64,000 bases of DNA from Belliella alkalica. GTDB lineage: Bacteria; Bacteroidota; Bacteroidia; Cytophagales; Cyclobacteriaceae. Where the stretch lies: the NCBI RefSeq assembly GCF_022549785.1, contig NZ_JAKZGO010000006.1, positions 1 to 64,000 on the forward strand. Reading direction: 5' to 3'. Shown piece by piece: positions 36,028-45,653 of this stretch (position 1 is the stretch's first letter; each line of letters starts with the position of its first letter). The notes beneath the pieces were generated by a model. It did no database searches, had not been told where the DNA came from, and saw only the letters and a program-made list of their open reading frames with translations. Both the position numbers and the translations under genes were made by a program.

Positions 36028-36758
36028 TCGATAAAGCTATAAGACACAATCTCCTTCAGGCGAATATGATTCCCCAAGCTATCTGCTTCATAAACCTCTC
36101 TTTTTGATGGGAAATCAATCCCACGATATTTGATCGTTTCAGCAGTATTGCTAACTGTGTATCCATTTTTTCCGCTAAGTTTATACCCTATAAACTCACT
36201 TGTATTTGGTAAGAAATAGCAAGAATAAACCTCCGAATTTCCACCACCTTCTTCTCCAAAAACCAATTCCACGGTCTCTACTTCTTTTTCATCCATCAAT
36301 TTGATTTTGCTCATATAATTGATCTTAGAAGCTTTGTCAATAACACCAAAAGGCAGAGTGAGTGCAATAAAAGCTTTTTTGATTTCAGCTTCTTTATTGG
36401 CCAAAAACCCTTTATTCTGAATATCATTTTCCCCCATCAAATACTTTGTATTAACTCCATCAAAAGTGACAATGTGATTTACACTGTCTTTTTCCCAAGA
36501 GTTTTTAGCCTCAAAAAAAGGCTTCAATCTAAACTCCATTCGAAATTCACTCGACTTGCTTACTTTTCCCGATTCATCAATTTCTTCAACTTTTTTCAAA
36601 ACCGAGAACTTTTCCAAGGTACTCCAAGCACTTTCTGGATCATGGAATTCTTGTGATTCTTCTATGATATTCTCAGCTTTTTTGTTTGGTGAAGTTTCAC
36701 AGGCAGCTATTACCAAAATGATTGCACAGGGTATTATATATTTATTAATTACTTTCAT
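36024..36758 (-). CDS. lipoprotein, DUF6503-like, copy 1
   Basis: Lipobox VIAAC with the cysteine near residue 20, then a 224-residue mature part. VELVFGEEGGGNSEVYSCYF near residue 170 parallels the same element of the following paralogue, although the N-terminal AHGG region is replaced by FHDPESAW. LIF-type beta strands alternate through the protein. The stop and the next start overlap by four bases, so the pair is cotranscribed. I do not know the function. Confidence 0.65.
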   Translation of the reverse strand: MKVINKYIIPCAIILVIAACETSPNKKAENIIEESQEFHDPESAWSTLEKFSVLKKVEEIDESGKVSKSSEFRMEFRLKPFFEAKNSWEKDSVNHIVTFDGVNTKYLMGENDIQNKGFLANKEAEIKKAFIALTLPFGVIDKASKINYMSKIKLMDEKEVETVELVFGEEGGGNSEVYSCYFLPNTSEFIGYKLSGKNGYTVSNTAETIKYRGIDFPSKREVYEADSLGNHIRLKEIVSYSFID

Positions 36759-36844
36759 TGAATAGAATATTATGATAAAACGCTTTTAGCAGTAAACAAG
36801 GTTGATCGTTTTTAGATTTCGAGAGTAATGTTGCCAGTTGACAA

Positions 36845-38209
36845 TTAATCTACCGTAAATCTCTTCAAAAAAGTCCAAATAATCATACCAAAAACAATCC
36901 CATATTGAATAAAAAGCAAAATAGCATTTTCTTCTACCAAATCATTGCTGTAAGCAGCATAAGAAAGAAATACAGTCCCACTCCAAGCCAATAAGACTTT
37001 GTTTTTGGTCAACAGACTCAGCCCAAACGCAGGAATAAGATACCAAGGGTGAACTGTAGTTTGAAACAACAGATAAACCAAAAATATCCATACTATCCCT
37101 TCAGCCAATTCAGCTGTTTTCTGAATTTTCCATTTAAAAACCAGAATTATAATTGTTATAAATGCCAATAAATTTAAAACAGGCCCGAGTGTTTGGATCG
37201 GATTATAGTCCAGCCAAAAACCAGAAATCCAACGCAAAATATAATATATCGAAGCATTGAATTCAAAAGAACTTTGGTACAACCTGAAGCTTTTCCAAAA
37301 ATTCAAATAGCCTGTTCCAAAGACCAAAGGCATTAGACTAGCGCCAACCACAACCATTGAGACGCCCAAAAACCAAATTAGTGATTTCCCTTTCCATGCT
37401 CTAATCCAAAGTGGTAAAATCATCAATGGACTCAACTTCACCCCCACTGCCCAAGCCCAGGATATGCCAGAACTTTTTGTTTGATTTTTATGGTAAAAAT
37501 AGAGCGCAGCCAAAAGCCCTGTCAAAACAATCCCTTCAAAATGTAGATTCCCTGTAAGCTCTAAAATCACCAGGGGGTTGAATGCATAAAGCCAAAGTTG
37601 TGAAATCTTCAACCCCAATAAGCTGAGCAAGCTATAAAGAAGATAAAAGGTAAATCCTTCAAATACCAAAATCAGTAAGCGAAGAATTACAATATTGGCA
37701 AGCAAATTCTCACCTCCTAAAGCAGCTATATAGAAAAACAATTGATGAAATGGTGGATAGACGGAGTAATACTCTTGGGAATTCATTCCGTCAAGCAAGG
37801 TTTGCCAATAAACACTCACCTCGTTAGAAAGCAAAGAAAGCGAATCATCTGGGAGATACAGATAGGGGTTTATCCCATTTCGAATCAATTGACCATCAAA
37901 AACAAACCGGAAAAAATCATCTGAAAGAACCGGCTCTGAAATTATCAGAATCATTCTCAGCAAAAGAGCAGATATCAATCCCATTTTTAAAGAAACTTCC
38001 CATTTCACAGAATAAAAGTAGATGATCAAACTTGCCCAAAAACAGAGGACATAAAGAGCAAACTGAACAAAAAAATCACTTCGATCAATACAATAGCCCA
38101 TAATAAATAGTGCTATTGCGTAGATCAAAATGACCGAATAAAACTGTATTCTGTTTTTCAAAAAGAAGCTTTTAAAGGGTTTTGAATTAATTTTTATAAT
38201 TGGCCTCAA
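36845..38209 (-). CDS. polytopic membrane glycosyltransferase (mannosyltransferase-like)
   Basis: About ten hydrophobic segments over 454 residues. PVLSDDFFRFVFDGQLIRNGINPY near residues 93-116 has the Asp-Asp and G-x-NPY pattern of lipid-phosphate-sugar-dependent glycosyltransferases of the GT-C fold (GT87/DUF2029 group and relatives). The EGFTFYLLYSLL and PLVILELTGNLHFEGIVLTGLLAAL segments are usual for these enzymes. It would transfer a sugar from a polyprenyl phosphate donor on the outer face of the inner membrane. Substrate unknown. It stands alone with repeats upstream. Confidence 0.75.
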   Translation of the reverse strand: MRPIIKINSKPFKSFFLKNRIQFYSVILIYAIALFIMGYCIDRSDFFVQFALYVLCFWASLIIYFYSVKWEVSLKMGLISALLLRMILIISEPVLSDDFFRFVFDGQLIRNGINPYLYLPDDSLSLLSNEVSVYWQTLLDGMNSQEYYSVYPPFHQLFFYIAALGGENLLANIVILRLLILVFEGFTFYLLYSLLSLLGLKISQLWLYAFNPLVILELTGNLHFEGIVLTGLLAALYFYHKNQTKSSGISWAWAVGVKLSPLMILPLWIRAWKGKSLIWFLGVSMVVVGASLMPLVFGTGYLNFWKSFRLYQSSFEFNASIYYILRWISGFWLDYNPIQTLGPVLNLLAFITIIILVFKWKIQKTAELAEGIVWIFLVYLLFQTTVHPWYLIPAFGLSLLTKNKVLLAWSGTVFLSYAAYSNDLVEENAILLFIQYGIVFGMIIWTFLKRFTVD

Positions 38210-38220
38210 TTATTTAAATA

Positions 38221-38520
38221 ATGTCACGAACTGAAAATAGTTGATACTATTTCTATTGATAAATTAAAATTAAACCCCTTCGGGGTTAATCTTTTCGGGA
38301 CGAGATATATGATTTATCCACCGCATTTTATGCGGGGCTACTCAAGGTTAAACCCCATTCGGGGTGTAAATCACATTACCTCATGTTTATCATTCTTCAT
38401 TCTTCTTACTCTTCTGCATATTCTCAAGTCATCGGATCATGACCCGATGCTTGGATCATAAGCCCTTTCAGGGCTATCTTGAGTCTCAAGTCTTGTATCT
38501 CGCTTCTCGCTTCTTGAAAA
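38221..38520. repeat. mosaic hairpin repeat, copy 4
   Basis: Contains GAACTGAAAATAGTTGATAC (a variant of the module at 2147, 6672 and 9427), AACCCCTTCGGGGTT and a second ACCCCATTCGGGGT hairpin, CATCGGATCATGACCCGATG (compare 6541) and AGCCCTTTCAGGGCT. The gap carries no gene. Confidence 0.6.
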
Positions 38521-39414
38521 TCAATACTTCAATTTCAATTCATCCCTTAAAAATTCGTCTTCGACTTTGTTTCTTTTCCAATAGTCAATGACTTTCAAAG
38601 CTTTGCGTCTTGCTTGTGTACTTTCTTTTGTGCCGTCTGTTTTAGTATGGGTTTCTTCCCAGGCCATTATTTGATAAGGGAAATCTTTTTCAAAATCAAT
38701 TTTCAACACACGAGTACCAGAACTGTAGGTCAATTCTAGCTGCTTGCGATCATTGCTGATATCTTGGATTCTAATAAAAGCCTCTTCTGAAGCCAATTCC
38801 TGATGGCTAAAACGCTGATAAATCAAAGATGGGAAAACACTCACACCACCCAAAGGAATCTCCGAAGGAGAAATTCGTATCAGATTCCACAAATCATCTT
38901 CCGCAAGACCTGTCACTGAAATAGAAGCATCACCTTCTTTTTCAAAATAGGAATTCAGTTTTCCAGAATAGGAATTAGTCCCAGACAAGTTGATTTGAGA
39001 AAAACTCTGACCACACCATTCCTGAACACTTGAGGAAAATTTGAGTCCTTGAGACCTTTCTTTGGTAGGGGTGAAAGCCGAAAGCATGATATGATATGGA
39101 TAGATACCTGTCACAAAATCTCGGGTTTGATTCATTTTCAAAACTCCGATTTTATCTTTTCCAGCTTCTTCTGAATTGTCTAATTTCACTTGTTTTTTTC
39201 TTGAAAAATCTTCTGTGACAAAGATCAATACCGCCTCACCCTGACGCTCTTCTCCGTATCTATACTGTTTTAGGTCAAAACTACTGATCTCAGCTTTTCC
39301 TTGAAACCAATATTTTCCCCATTCTTCAAAATCTACGTTTTCACGCTTGGGTCCTTTTGAGCATGAAAAGGCAAATGCAACTATCAAAAAGAGATATACC
39401 AAAGGTTTTTTCAT
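38521..39414 (-). CDS. hypothetical lipoprotein, 297 aa
   Basis: Signal peptide with lipobox AFSC (cysteine near residue 18). The sequence after it, EEWGKYWFQGKAEISSFDLKQYRYGEERQGEAVLIFVTEDF, and VLKMNQTRDFVTGIYPYHIM near residue 92 belong to a family conserved in Bacteroidota, sometimes labelled septum formation inhibitor Maf in databases; I see none of the Maf nucleotide-binding motifs, so that label would be wrong. QSFSQINL and the YEKEGDASISV-like middle suggest a beta-rich periplasmic domain. Function unknown. It is divergent from the large-protein/caspase unit. Confidence 0.7.
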   Translation of the reverse strand: MKKPLVYLFLIVAFAFSCSKGPKRENVDFEEWGKYWFQGKAEISSFDLKQYRYGEERQGEAVLIFVTEDFSRKKQVKLDNSEEAGKDKIGVLKMNQTRDFVTGIYPYHIMLSAFTPTKERSQGLKFSSSVQEWCGQSFSQINLSGTNSYSGKLNSYFEKEGDASISVTGLAEDDLWNLIRISPSEIPLGGVSVFPSLIYQRFSHQELASEEAFIRIQDISNDRKQLELTYSSGTRVLKIDFEKDFPYQIMAWEETHTKTDGTKESTQARRKALKVIDYWKRNKVEDEFLRDELKLKY

Positions 39415-39642
39415 AATTATTCGAATTAAAATTATTCCTAAATTTACACATTTTTAACGACTACTTTTTACACCTAAAAACACCCTAGAATTTGGTTAAC
39501 CAATCATTATGAAATAAAATGACTATTTAAGGCTTTTTACAGGTATTTAAATCTTTTTTTTAGTAAAAAATTCGATTAATTATATAAACATTTAAATCTT
39601 TTTCTATAATTTTTGGATGTAAAATAACCAAAAATAAAGCTA
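39415..39642. other. divergent intergenic region upstream of the large-protein/caspase unit
   Basis: Very AT-rich, 228 bases between the lipoprotein gene and the 1530-residue gene, which are transcribed away from each other. It contains runs such as TATAATTTTTGG near 39604, which resembles the -7 motif but with one base too many. I see no operator-like palindrome. Confidence 0.4.
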
Positions 39643-42600
39643 ATGAAACAAACTTTAACCATGAGGTTCATTTTTTCTGAACCTGAAATTCTAACCAACA
39701 ATTTAAAAATCTATTTTTATGACGAAAACAGAAGGTTAATTACCGGAGATGGGATTTTGATAAATCAAGAGGGTATAGTAGAAATAGAAAGCAAACACAT
39801 TTCACTAATATCGTATTTCCCTTACCAAATAATGGTAAAAAGAGGGAATGCGAACATAGTCCCAGTACTGATTACATCCAAAGATGTTCTTGCAAGTTGC
39901 CTTGACTCTAAATCTCCCAAAGTACTTCGCTTCAACGTAGACCTGAAGCATTTACATACATTTTTAGATTATGAAGAAAAACCAGCTCAGAACGTTATAA
40001 ATGTCCGAGAAGAATTCAGTGATGAGCCAGTCAAACCAATGCGAGAACATATCACCAAGGAACCTTTAGCAGCAATGGAAATCTCAGAAACAAGATTCAA
40101 TGAACCCATCAAGCCTAGAGAGATTTTTAGACTACCCGAAGATGTGGATAGGGATATGAAAGGTAAGATCGTAGAAGCCAATGGCAATGCTGTAAAAAAT
40201 ATTCCTTTTGTAATTTATGTAGAAGAGAATAGTGTTGATGATCAACATAAAGATGTTAAGCTTCGGCCACTTCTTTCTGGTATATCGGATCACCTTGGAG
40301 CTTTTAATGTTAAGGTACCAAATAAACCTTTCCTAAATGCTTTTGCCACGGTAGGTGATGCTATACATGATTTTTTAGAAATAGTATTGGAAGATGGCCG
40401 ACTACCGCATTTCACCTTACTTGTAACAATTAATAATAACAATACGCAAACTGGAAATAATAACAAAGATGAAGATGACTGTGGGTGTCATGATACCCCT
40501 CCCACACCGAATCCTCTTCCTGACATGGAGGACCTGGTAAGCAGCGAATCACAATATCAACAGGATATCGGAGGATCATGTGTCAATTTCACAACACCTA
40601 ACCGCGCTCTAGAGGAATTCACCTATCATTCTGTAGTCAGACTTTCAGATCCGGAAGTAATGAATGCTCCAGGATACATTGAAAGTCTAGAAGGCAAAAT
40701 CAGACAATTAGAAAGAGCGATTGAAGAAGCTCAGAAAAATGAAAATTTGCAAGCTCATACAGATAGCCAACTCAAAAGCACAGGTGGTTCTGGCAGGAAT
40801 GTAACTTTACCAAGTTATTTTATTACAGAAATCACCAATTTATTGAATCTTATCAACACGGGGAATTTCCCTAATTTCAGAAACACCCAAAACAAAACAA
40901 GATATCAATTACTGGAAGACGTATTTGCTTCTATTATAAACAATGCTCAATCACGAGAGCCATTGAGTCCTCAAATCAGAACTTCTGTCACCAATCATTT
41001 TTCAAGCTGCTTCCCTGAGGCATCAAGCGGAAAATTAAGAGAAAGTCAACTTACTGATTATTTTAATTTCACAAACACACAATCTTGGCTTTGTGTCCAA
41101 GCAAAATTAAATCATTTTATCACATTACAAACCAATTTCAGAAGTAGTTCATCAACTTCTACTCCCACCCCCACTCCTACAGCGAATGACCCTATAAGTC
41201 CAGCGACAGACCATTCGATTATGAATCTTGAATGGATGCAGGCAGAACTTCAAAGACTTCGTCAAACTAGGGAAAGAGCTTTGAGTAGAAACCACCTCGG
41301 ACTATCAAGATCCGAGATATCAATTGAAAATCAGATTCAATGGGACTCTCCCCTTCCTTTGGTACAGCCTGCTAGCATTGCACATGGCCATTTACTTCAT
41401 TTTAGGCAGGTTTGGAAAGCACATGGGTACAGTATGGGGGATTTGCTCTATTCACTACCCCTTGCACCTGGTCAGCAGAAACAAATCGCCATTCATGATT
41501 GGGATAGAAGGGACACCGCTAGCCGAAGTGAAATCCAAAGTGTAGAAGAATCATTATCAAATAGCTTTTCCCAAGATAGAGACATCAATGAAATTGTAAG
41601 ATCAAATTTACAAGAAAACATTGAGGCAAGTAGCTCTGCCAAAACAAAAGGATTTTCTGCTGGTGGTGGCTCCGCAACAAGTGCTGCCGCAGCCATCCCT
41701 ATTGGTGGTATACCTGTGAATCTAAAGGTAGGTTTCAGCGGTGGTGTAAGCGGCGGGAGAAGCTCTGCGAGCTCTGATGCTTCCCAGACATCTAGCCGAA
41801 ACCTCTCAGCAAGCAATATGCAAAGCATACGTGAAAAAACGATGCAAAATGCCTCTTCCCTCAGGTCACAAAGAAGCACGGTCATCACTACTGTATCCCA
41901 AAGTGAAACTACAACAGTCACTACTGAAAGCGTAGGCAATTACAACCATTGTCACGCCATCACGATTCAGTATTTTGAAGTATTGAGACACCTTGCTGTG
42001 TATAACGAGCTAGTAGATGTCCAAGAATGCTTATTTATTCCACTTACTATCACTTTATTTGATGATGCGAAAATAGTGCGTTGGGCAGATTTACTCAAGC
42101 CTGCACTTCGCGCTCCTGCATATCAATACGGCAAGCTTCTAGAGGGATTTGACTCTGTCAGGAGATTCTATGAAATAAATTCCCTAGGAAGACCCTCTTC
42201 TGAAGTTTACTACAATCGTCCTTCGGCAAGATACTGTGATGAAGATATCGTCAAGATATCGGGAAACTTTAGAATAAAAATTCAATTCACCTGCCCTACC
42301 AAGGCTCTAGTTCCAATGGACGATGCCCTAGCTCAGAGATACGAGCGGATTGCTAATGGAAACAATAGCATGGGTTTAGTCAATATTCCTCCTAGTTTAT
42401 TCATAGACCAAGATGTAGATAGAGCAAACTGGAGAGCCAAATTAGGTTTCATTTCAGAAATCGAAGACATCAGAATAAAAGTCAACAATGCTTTTGACCA
42501 AGATCGTGAGCGTGTATTTTTTGAAGAAATCCAAAAGGTGAATGCCATTGGCCAGTTTGCCGCTAGCATTAAAATATTCATTAGCACGCCAAATCACGAG

Positions 42601-44235
42601 GAAATTCCTGCGAGAATATCATTAACAAGGAGAAGTAATGTCCGCACAGGGGTAAGAAATGGTGAGCCACCTATCTTTGATTTTACTTTTACCAGTGTAT
42701 CTAATGTCAGCATTGCTAAGAGAGTAGATATTCTTTCATTTGGCATCACCGCTGACCATGCAGACACATTGCCAGATGGCAGCAGACTAATCGTGGATCA
42801 TATCAAAGCAAATTATGAATCTGACTATCTAAGTGCTCAGCTTTGCGATGCAAGACCTTCAGCAGATTTGACCTTGGGTTCGGTATCTGTAAGAACACCA
42901 ATGACAGAAAGCGAAATGGTATCCCCAAGAGCTGAGGATCTCAGAAATAGAAATGAACTTCTTGACCATATCAATAGCAATATTGAATATTATCACAAAG
43001 CTATCTGGGTACAAATGGATCCTGACAGGAGACTCATGCTATTGGAAGGATTCAAAGTGGAAGTACCACCACGTGAAAACCCAGCCTACAGACCTGGAAA
43101 TGGTGAGCCTCAGTATCTATTTGGAGACGATCCCAACCAGAGAAATATGATCAGCCTAGCCTCAGTCATTGAAAATAGACTGATAGGAATAGCTGGAAAC
43201 TCACTTATTATGCCAGTAGCAAAAGGCCATAACCTCAATCCATATTTCAGAAATATCAATGATGAAGTAGAAATCGACGGTAAAAAAGTATCTAGACTTA
43301 TGCTTCACTATATGCCTGAAAAAGGATTCAAAGAGACTCCATTCAGAATTTCTATTCCTACAAAAGGGGTATTTGCGGAAGCTGTCATGGGTGCATGTAA
43401 CTCTTGTGAAAAAATAGACAATACCAGATATTGGGAATGGGACAAGCCAATTCCAAATAGCCCTACAGCTATACAACCTGTGTCTATGGATTCAAGGAAA
43501 TCAGAAAATTGGGATATTCTCAAGCCAAGCGGCATGTCAGAATCAATGATTTCGCAAATGACTCCTCAAAACTATGCTTTACCTAATGCGCTGGCAGAAG
43601 CTTTGAAAAACATTACCTCAAAAGATGTCTTCAACAATCTAACAGGATTAGATCAAAATCAGAAAAATGCAATAGAAGCGCTCAAGCTCCAAACTGCCGC
43701 AGCGGTAGACTACGCAAAAACAGCAGCAGATTTGGCTAAATCAGCTGAAATACCCAAAAACGCAGATCTGGTAGCTGAATCCATTAGGAGAAATGTCAAA
43801 GACCCAGAAAAAGCAGAACAGTTGGTAGAAGAATACTACAAGAAACTCATCGGTGAGCAAAAAGCAAAAGATGGCAAGGAAACCAATCAGCTTAATAATA
43901 GGCTTGCAGATAAATTGATAAACAGTGACAAGGGTGGAGAAATTAGCATCAAAAACCCTGATGGATCTACAACTACGGCTAAATTCCCAGCAGGAACTGA
44001 AAGCAAAACTCCTAAAGAAAATATAAAACCTAAAGAAACCGATGACAAAAACAATCCCATCAATGATTCATCAAAAGAAATAGATCTATATAATCCAAAA
44101 ATAAATCAGGCAAGAACCATTATTGATCAAAAACTAGGTGAGTTGTTTCCGTTTTTATCAAACTTACTTGCAGGCAAAATTACTCAATCGAACCAATCCA
44201 GCACTGTAGACGATGAAGACGGCCCTATGGCATAA
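39643..44235 (+). CDS. giant protein of unknown family, 1530 aa, partner of the caspase gene
   Basis: I do not recognise a named family. No signal peptide is visible. Residues 1-110 look beta-rich. Residues about 172-265 (MKGKIVEANGNAVKNIPFVI, later SDHLGAFNVKVP) resemble a carboxypeptidase-regulatory-like beta domain. An Asn/Asp-rich linker with CGCH follows near 285, then SCVNFTTPNRALEEF and a charged helical region, and a TPTPTPT linker near 505-512. LPLAPGQQKQIAIHDWDRRD near 605-624 opens the most conserved-looking part. A Gly/Ala/Ser-rich hydrophobic segment (671-706) is flanked on both sides by Ser/Thr/Gln-rich amphipathic stretches, up to SETTTVTTESVGNYNHCHA. This layout recalls membrane-inserting regions of pore formers, which is inference. 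The last 250 residues are helical and Lys/Glu-rich. A caspase-like gene starts 34 bases later. Confidence 0.75.
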   Translation: MKQTLTMRFIFSEPEILTNNLKIYFYDENRRLITGDGILINQEGIVEIESKHISLISYFPYQIMVKRGNANIVPVLITSKDVLASCLDSKSPKVLRFNVDLKHLHTFLDYEEKPAQNVINVREEFSDEPVKPMREHITKEPLAAMEISETRFNEPIKPREIFRLPEDVDRDMKGKIVEANGNAVKNIPFVIYVEENSVDDQHKDVKLRPLLSGISDHLGAFNVKVPNKPFLNAFATVGDAIHDFLEIVLEDGRLPHFTLLVTINNNNTQTGNNNKDEDDCGCHDTPPTPNPLPDMEDLVSSESQYQQDIGGSCVNFTTPNRALEEFTYHSVVRLSDPEVMNAPGYIESLEGKIRQLERAIEEAQKNENLQAHTDSQLKSTGGSGRNVTLPSYFITEITNLLNLINTGNFPNFRNTQNKTRYQLLEDVFASIINNAQSREPLSPQIRTSVTNHFSSCFPEASSGKLRESQLTDYFNFTNTQSWLCVQAKLNHFITLQTNFRSSSSTSTPTPTPTANDPISPATDHSIMNLEWMQAELQRLRQTRERALSRNHLGLSRSEISIENQIQWDSPLPLVQPASIAHGHLLHFRQVWKAHGYSMGDLLYSLPLAPGQQKQIAIHDWDRRDTASRSEIQSVEESLSNSFSQDRDINEIVRSNLQENIEASSSAKTKGFSAGGGSATSAAAAIPIGGIPVNLKVGFSGGVSGGRSSASSDASQTSSRNLSASNMQSIREKTMQNASSLRSQRSTVITTVSQSETTTVTTESVGNYNHCHAITIQYFEVLRHLAVYNELVDVQECLFIPLTITLFDDAKIVRWADLLKPALRAPAYQYGKLLEGFDSVRRFYEINSLGRPSSEVYYNRPSARYCDEDIVKISGNFRIKIQFTCPTKALVPMDDALAQRYERIANGNNSMGLVNIPPSLFIDQDVDRANWRAKLGFISEIEDIRIKVNNAFDQDRERVFFEEIQKVNAIGQFAASIKIFISTPNHEEIPARISLTRRSNVRTGVRNGEPPIFDFTFTSVSNVSIAKRVDILSFGITADHADTLPDGSRLIVDHIKANYESDYLSAQLCDARPSADLTLGSVSVRTPMTESEMVSPRAEDLRNRNELLDHINSNIEYYHKAIWVQMDPDRRLMLLEGFKVEVPPRENPAYRPGNGEPQYLFGDDPNQRNMISLASVIENRLIGIAGNSLIMPVAKGHNLNPYFRNINDEVEIDGKKVSRLMLHYMPEKGFKETPFRISIPTKGVFAEAVMGACNSCEKIDNTRYWEWDKPIPNSPTAIQPVSMDSRKSENWDILKPSGMSESMISQMTPQNYALPNALAEALKNITSKDVFNNLTGLDQNQKNAIEALKLQTAAAVDYAKTAADLAKSAEIPKNADLVAESIRRNVKDPEKAEQLVEEYYKKLIGEQKAKDGKETNQLNNRLADKLINSDKGGEISIKNPDGSTTTAKFPAGTESKTPKENIKPKETDDKNNPINDSSKEIDLYNPKINQARTIIDQKLGELFPFLSNLLAGKITQSNQSSTVDDEDGPMA

Positions 44236-44269
44236 GTTCTTTTGACAATACTGATGAAAATCTATCTGT

Positions 44270-45460
44270 ATGGTAGGTCGAGAAATTGACCTACCATATC
44301 AGAAAATGATTGGTGACCAAAACCCTCTTTCTAATAAATTAAATAATACACTAATGGCTCAAACTAATAATTTCGATTACCCAAAGGGGTATGCTATATG
44401 CCTAGGAATTGATGAATTTGGAGATAATAATAACCTTGTAAATGCTGTAAGGGATGCAAAAATATGGAGTCAAAAATTTTTAAACACCTTCAAATACGAT
44501 GAAATAATAACATTGACAAACCAAGACGCTACTATCACAAATTTCATAGCTTCTATCTTAAGATTTGCCGCCAAAGCTCTTCCTGGAGATATAGTGACTA
44601 TAACGCTCGCTACGCATGGCTCATTTAAAGGAAAAACCAACTACTTTAGCCTCGCTACAGGATTAGAAATGTCAGAAGACTGTATATACTTTCTTTTGAA
44701 AGCATTTCGACCTAAGGTCAGGATATGCATTTTCTCTGATCTTTGTCATGGCGGCACTTTTGTTGAACCTAACAATACCCGTGAAGTTCAAGGTCGTGAA
44801 ATGAAATGGATTTTGGATTCTTTAAAAGGTTTTTCTCCAGCTGACCTTAATACAATCAAAGAGATGTTTGACAAACAATGTGAAATACCAATCACTGCTT
44901 CTGTCGCTCACCTTTCACCAACAAGTGATGACGCTACTATCTTAGATGGAATAAATCTTTCATTGATAAATAAAGAGCTAGTTGGATGGCGCAATACCTT
45001 GGATTGGTACACAATTGTAGAACTTAGAGATAAACTTAATGAACTCTACATATCATATCATAGATCCGATAAGTTCGATTATGCATCTAGCTTCCAAAAC
45101 TATGTCAATGACTGTCCAAATTTCAAAAAACTTTTTGACGAATTAATGAATCTAGCTGGAGTGAATACAATTAAAGCGCTTTTCATCAAGCTAGGTGATG
45201 ATAAAAATGAAAAATTAATTTCAGAATTTTCTAAAGGAGTGATTCTAAATTTGGGAATCCTAACAACTCCAGCGGGCAAAAATGATATCGAAGAAAAAAA
45301 GAATCTCTTCAACATTTTCAATGGATATTTAAGTTGGAAAAAACTGATCAAAAACAATACTCCAATTATCAATTTCGCAGGTCTTAGGTCTCAAGCATTT
45401 AGAAATCAATATATATTCGCAAAATATAGCCCTGCATACAGGTCAGAACAAAGGGGATAA
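44270..45460 (+). CDS. caspase-fold cysteine protease (peptidase C14, metacaspase-like)
   Basis: The catalytic dyad is visible as H116 in TLATHGSFKG and C159 in FSDLCHGGTF, with the usual strand before each (IVTITLATHG, VRICIFSDLCHGG). GYAICLGIDEF at residues 39-49 and NAVRDAKIWSQKF near 61 are the first strand and helix of the caspase fold. ASVAHLSPTSDDATILDG near 211 matches the substrate-loop position. Asp156, two or three residues before the Cys, is the metacaspase/orthocaspase pattern, which goes with cleavage after Arg or Lys rather than Asp. About 170 C-terminal residues are unassigned. Start uncertain: the ATG at 44354 (MAQTNNFDYPKGYAI) is also possible. No signal peptide. It follows the 1530-residue gene and is probably its operon partner. 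Confidence 0.85.
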   Translation: MVGREIDLPYQKMIGDQNPLSNKLNNTLMAQTNNFDYPKGYAICLGIDEFGDNNNLVNAVRDAKIWSQKFLNTFKYDEIITLTNQDATITNFIASILRFAAKALPGDIVTITLATHGSFKGKTNYFSLATGLEMSEDCIYFLLKAFRPKVRICIFSDLCHGGTFVEPNNTREVQGREMKWILDSLKGFSPADLNTIKEMFDKQCEIPITASVAHLSPTSDDATILDGINLSLINKELVGWRNTLDWYTIVELRDKLNELYISYHRSDKFDYASSFQNYVNDCPNFKKLFDELMNLAGVNTIKALFIKLGDDKNEKLISEFSKGVILNLGILTTPAGKNDIEEKKNLFNIFNGYLSWKKLIKNNTPIINFAGLRSQAFRNQYIFAKYSPAYRSEQRG

Positions 45461-45521
45461 TTTCTGTAAATTTTGATTTATAGCAAAACTTAATTCTTTA
45501 GATGAAAAACTTATGATATGC

Positions 45522-45543
45522 GGTGGGGGTTTTTGCCCCCACC
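45522..45543. terminator. GC-rich hairpin after the caspase gene
   Basis: GGTGGGGG (45522-45529) pairs perfectly with CCCCCACC (45536-45543) over a six-base loop. It lies about 60 bases after the caspase stop codon. No T-run follows, so termination here is uncertain. Confidence 0.45.
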
Positions 45544-45653
45544 TCCTATTATTAGTAAAAGTTGTAAAGCTCATCCAAAAACTAAAACAACCACTTTCTA
45601 AAATTCACCAATCAGCCTACTATTCTACCTAGCAAGCCCTGCAATTTGGGGAT

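Noticed and set aside
38521..39414. Maf-type septum inhibitor
   Set aside because: Related proteins may carry this name in databases, but the nucleotide-pyrophosphatase motifs of Maf are absent and the protein is a lipoprotein.
41493..41939. 148-codon frame antisense to the large gene
   Set aside because: It is the complement of the Ser/Gly/Thr-rich region, which has few stop codons on the other strand. The translation is low-complexity.
39643..45460. Bacterial gasdermin operon
   Set aside because: Bacterial gasdermins are about 250-300 residues with a palmitoylated N-terminus. The 1530-residue protein shares no recognisable motif with them; only the presence of a protease next door is similar.
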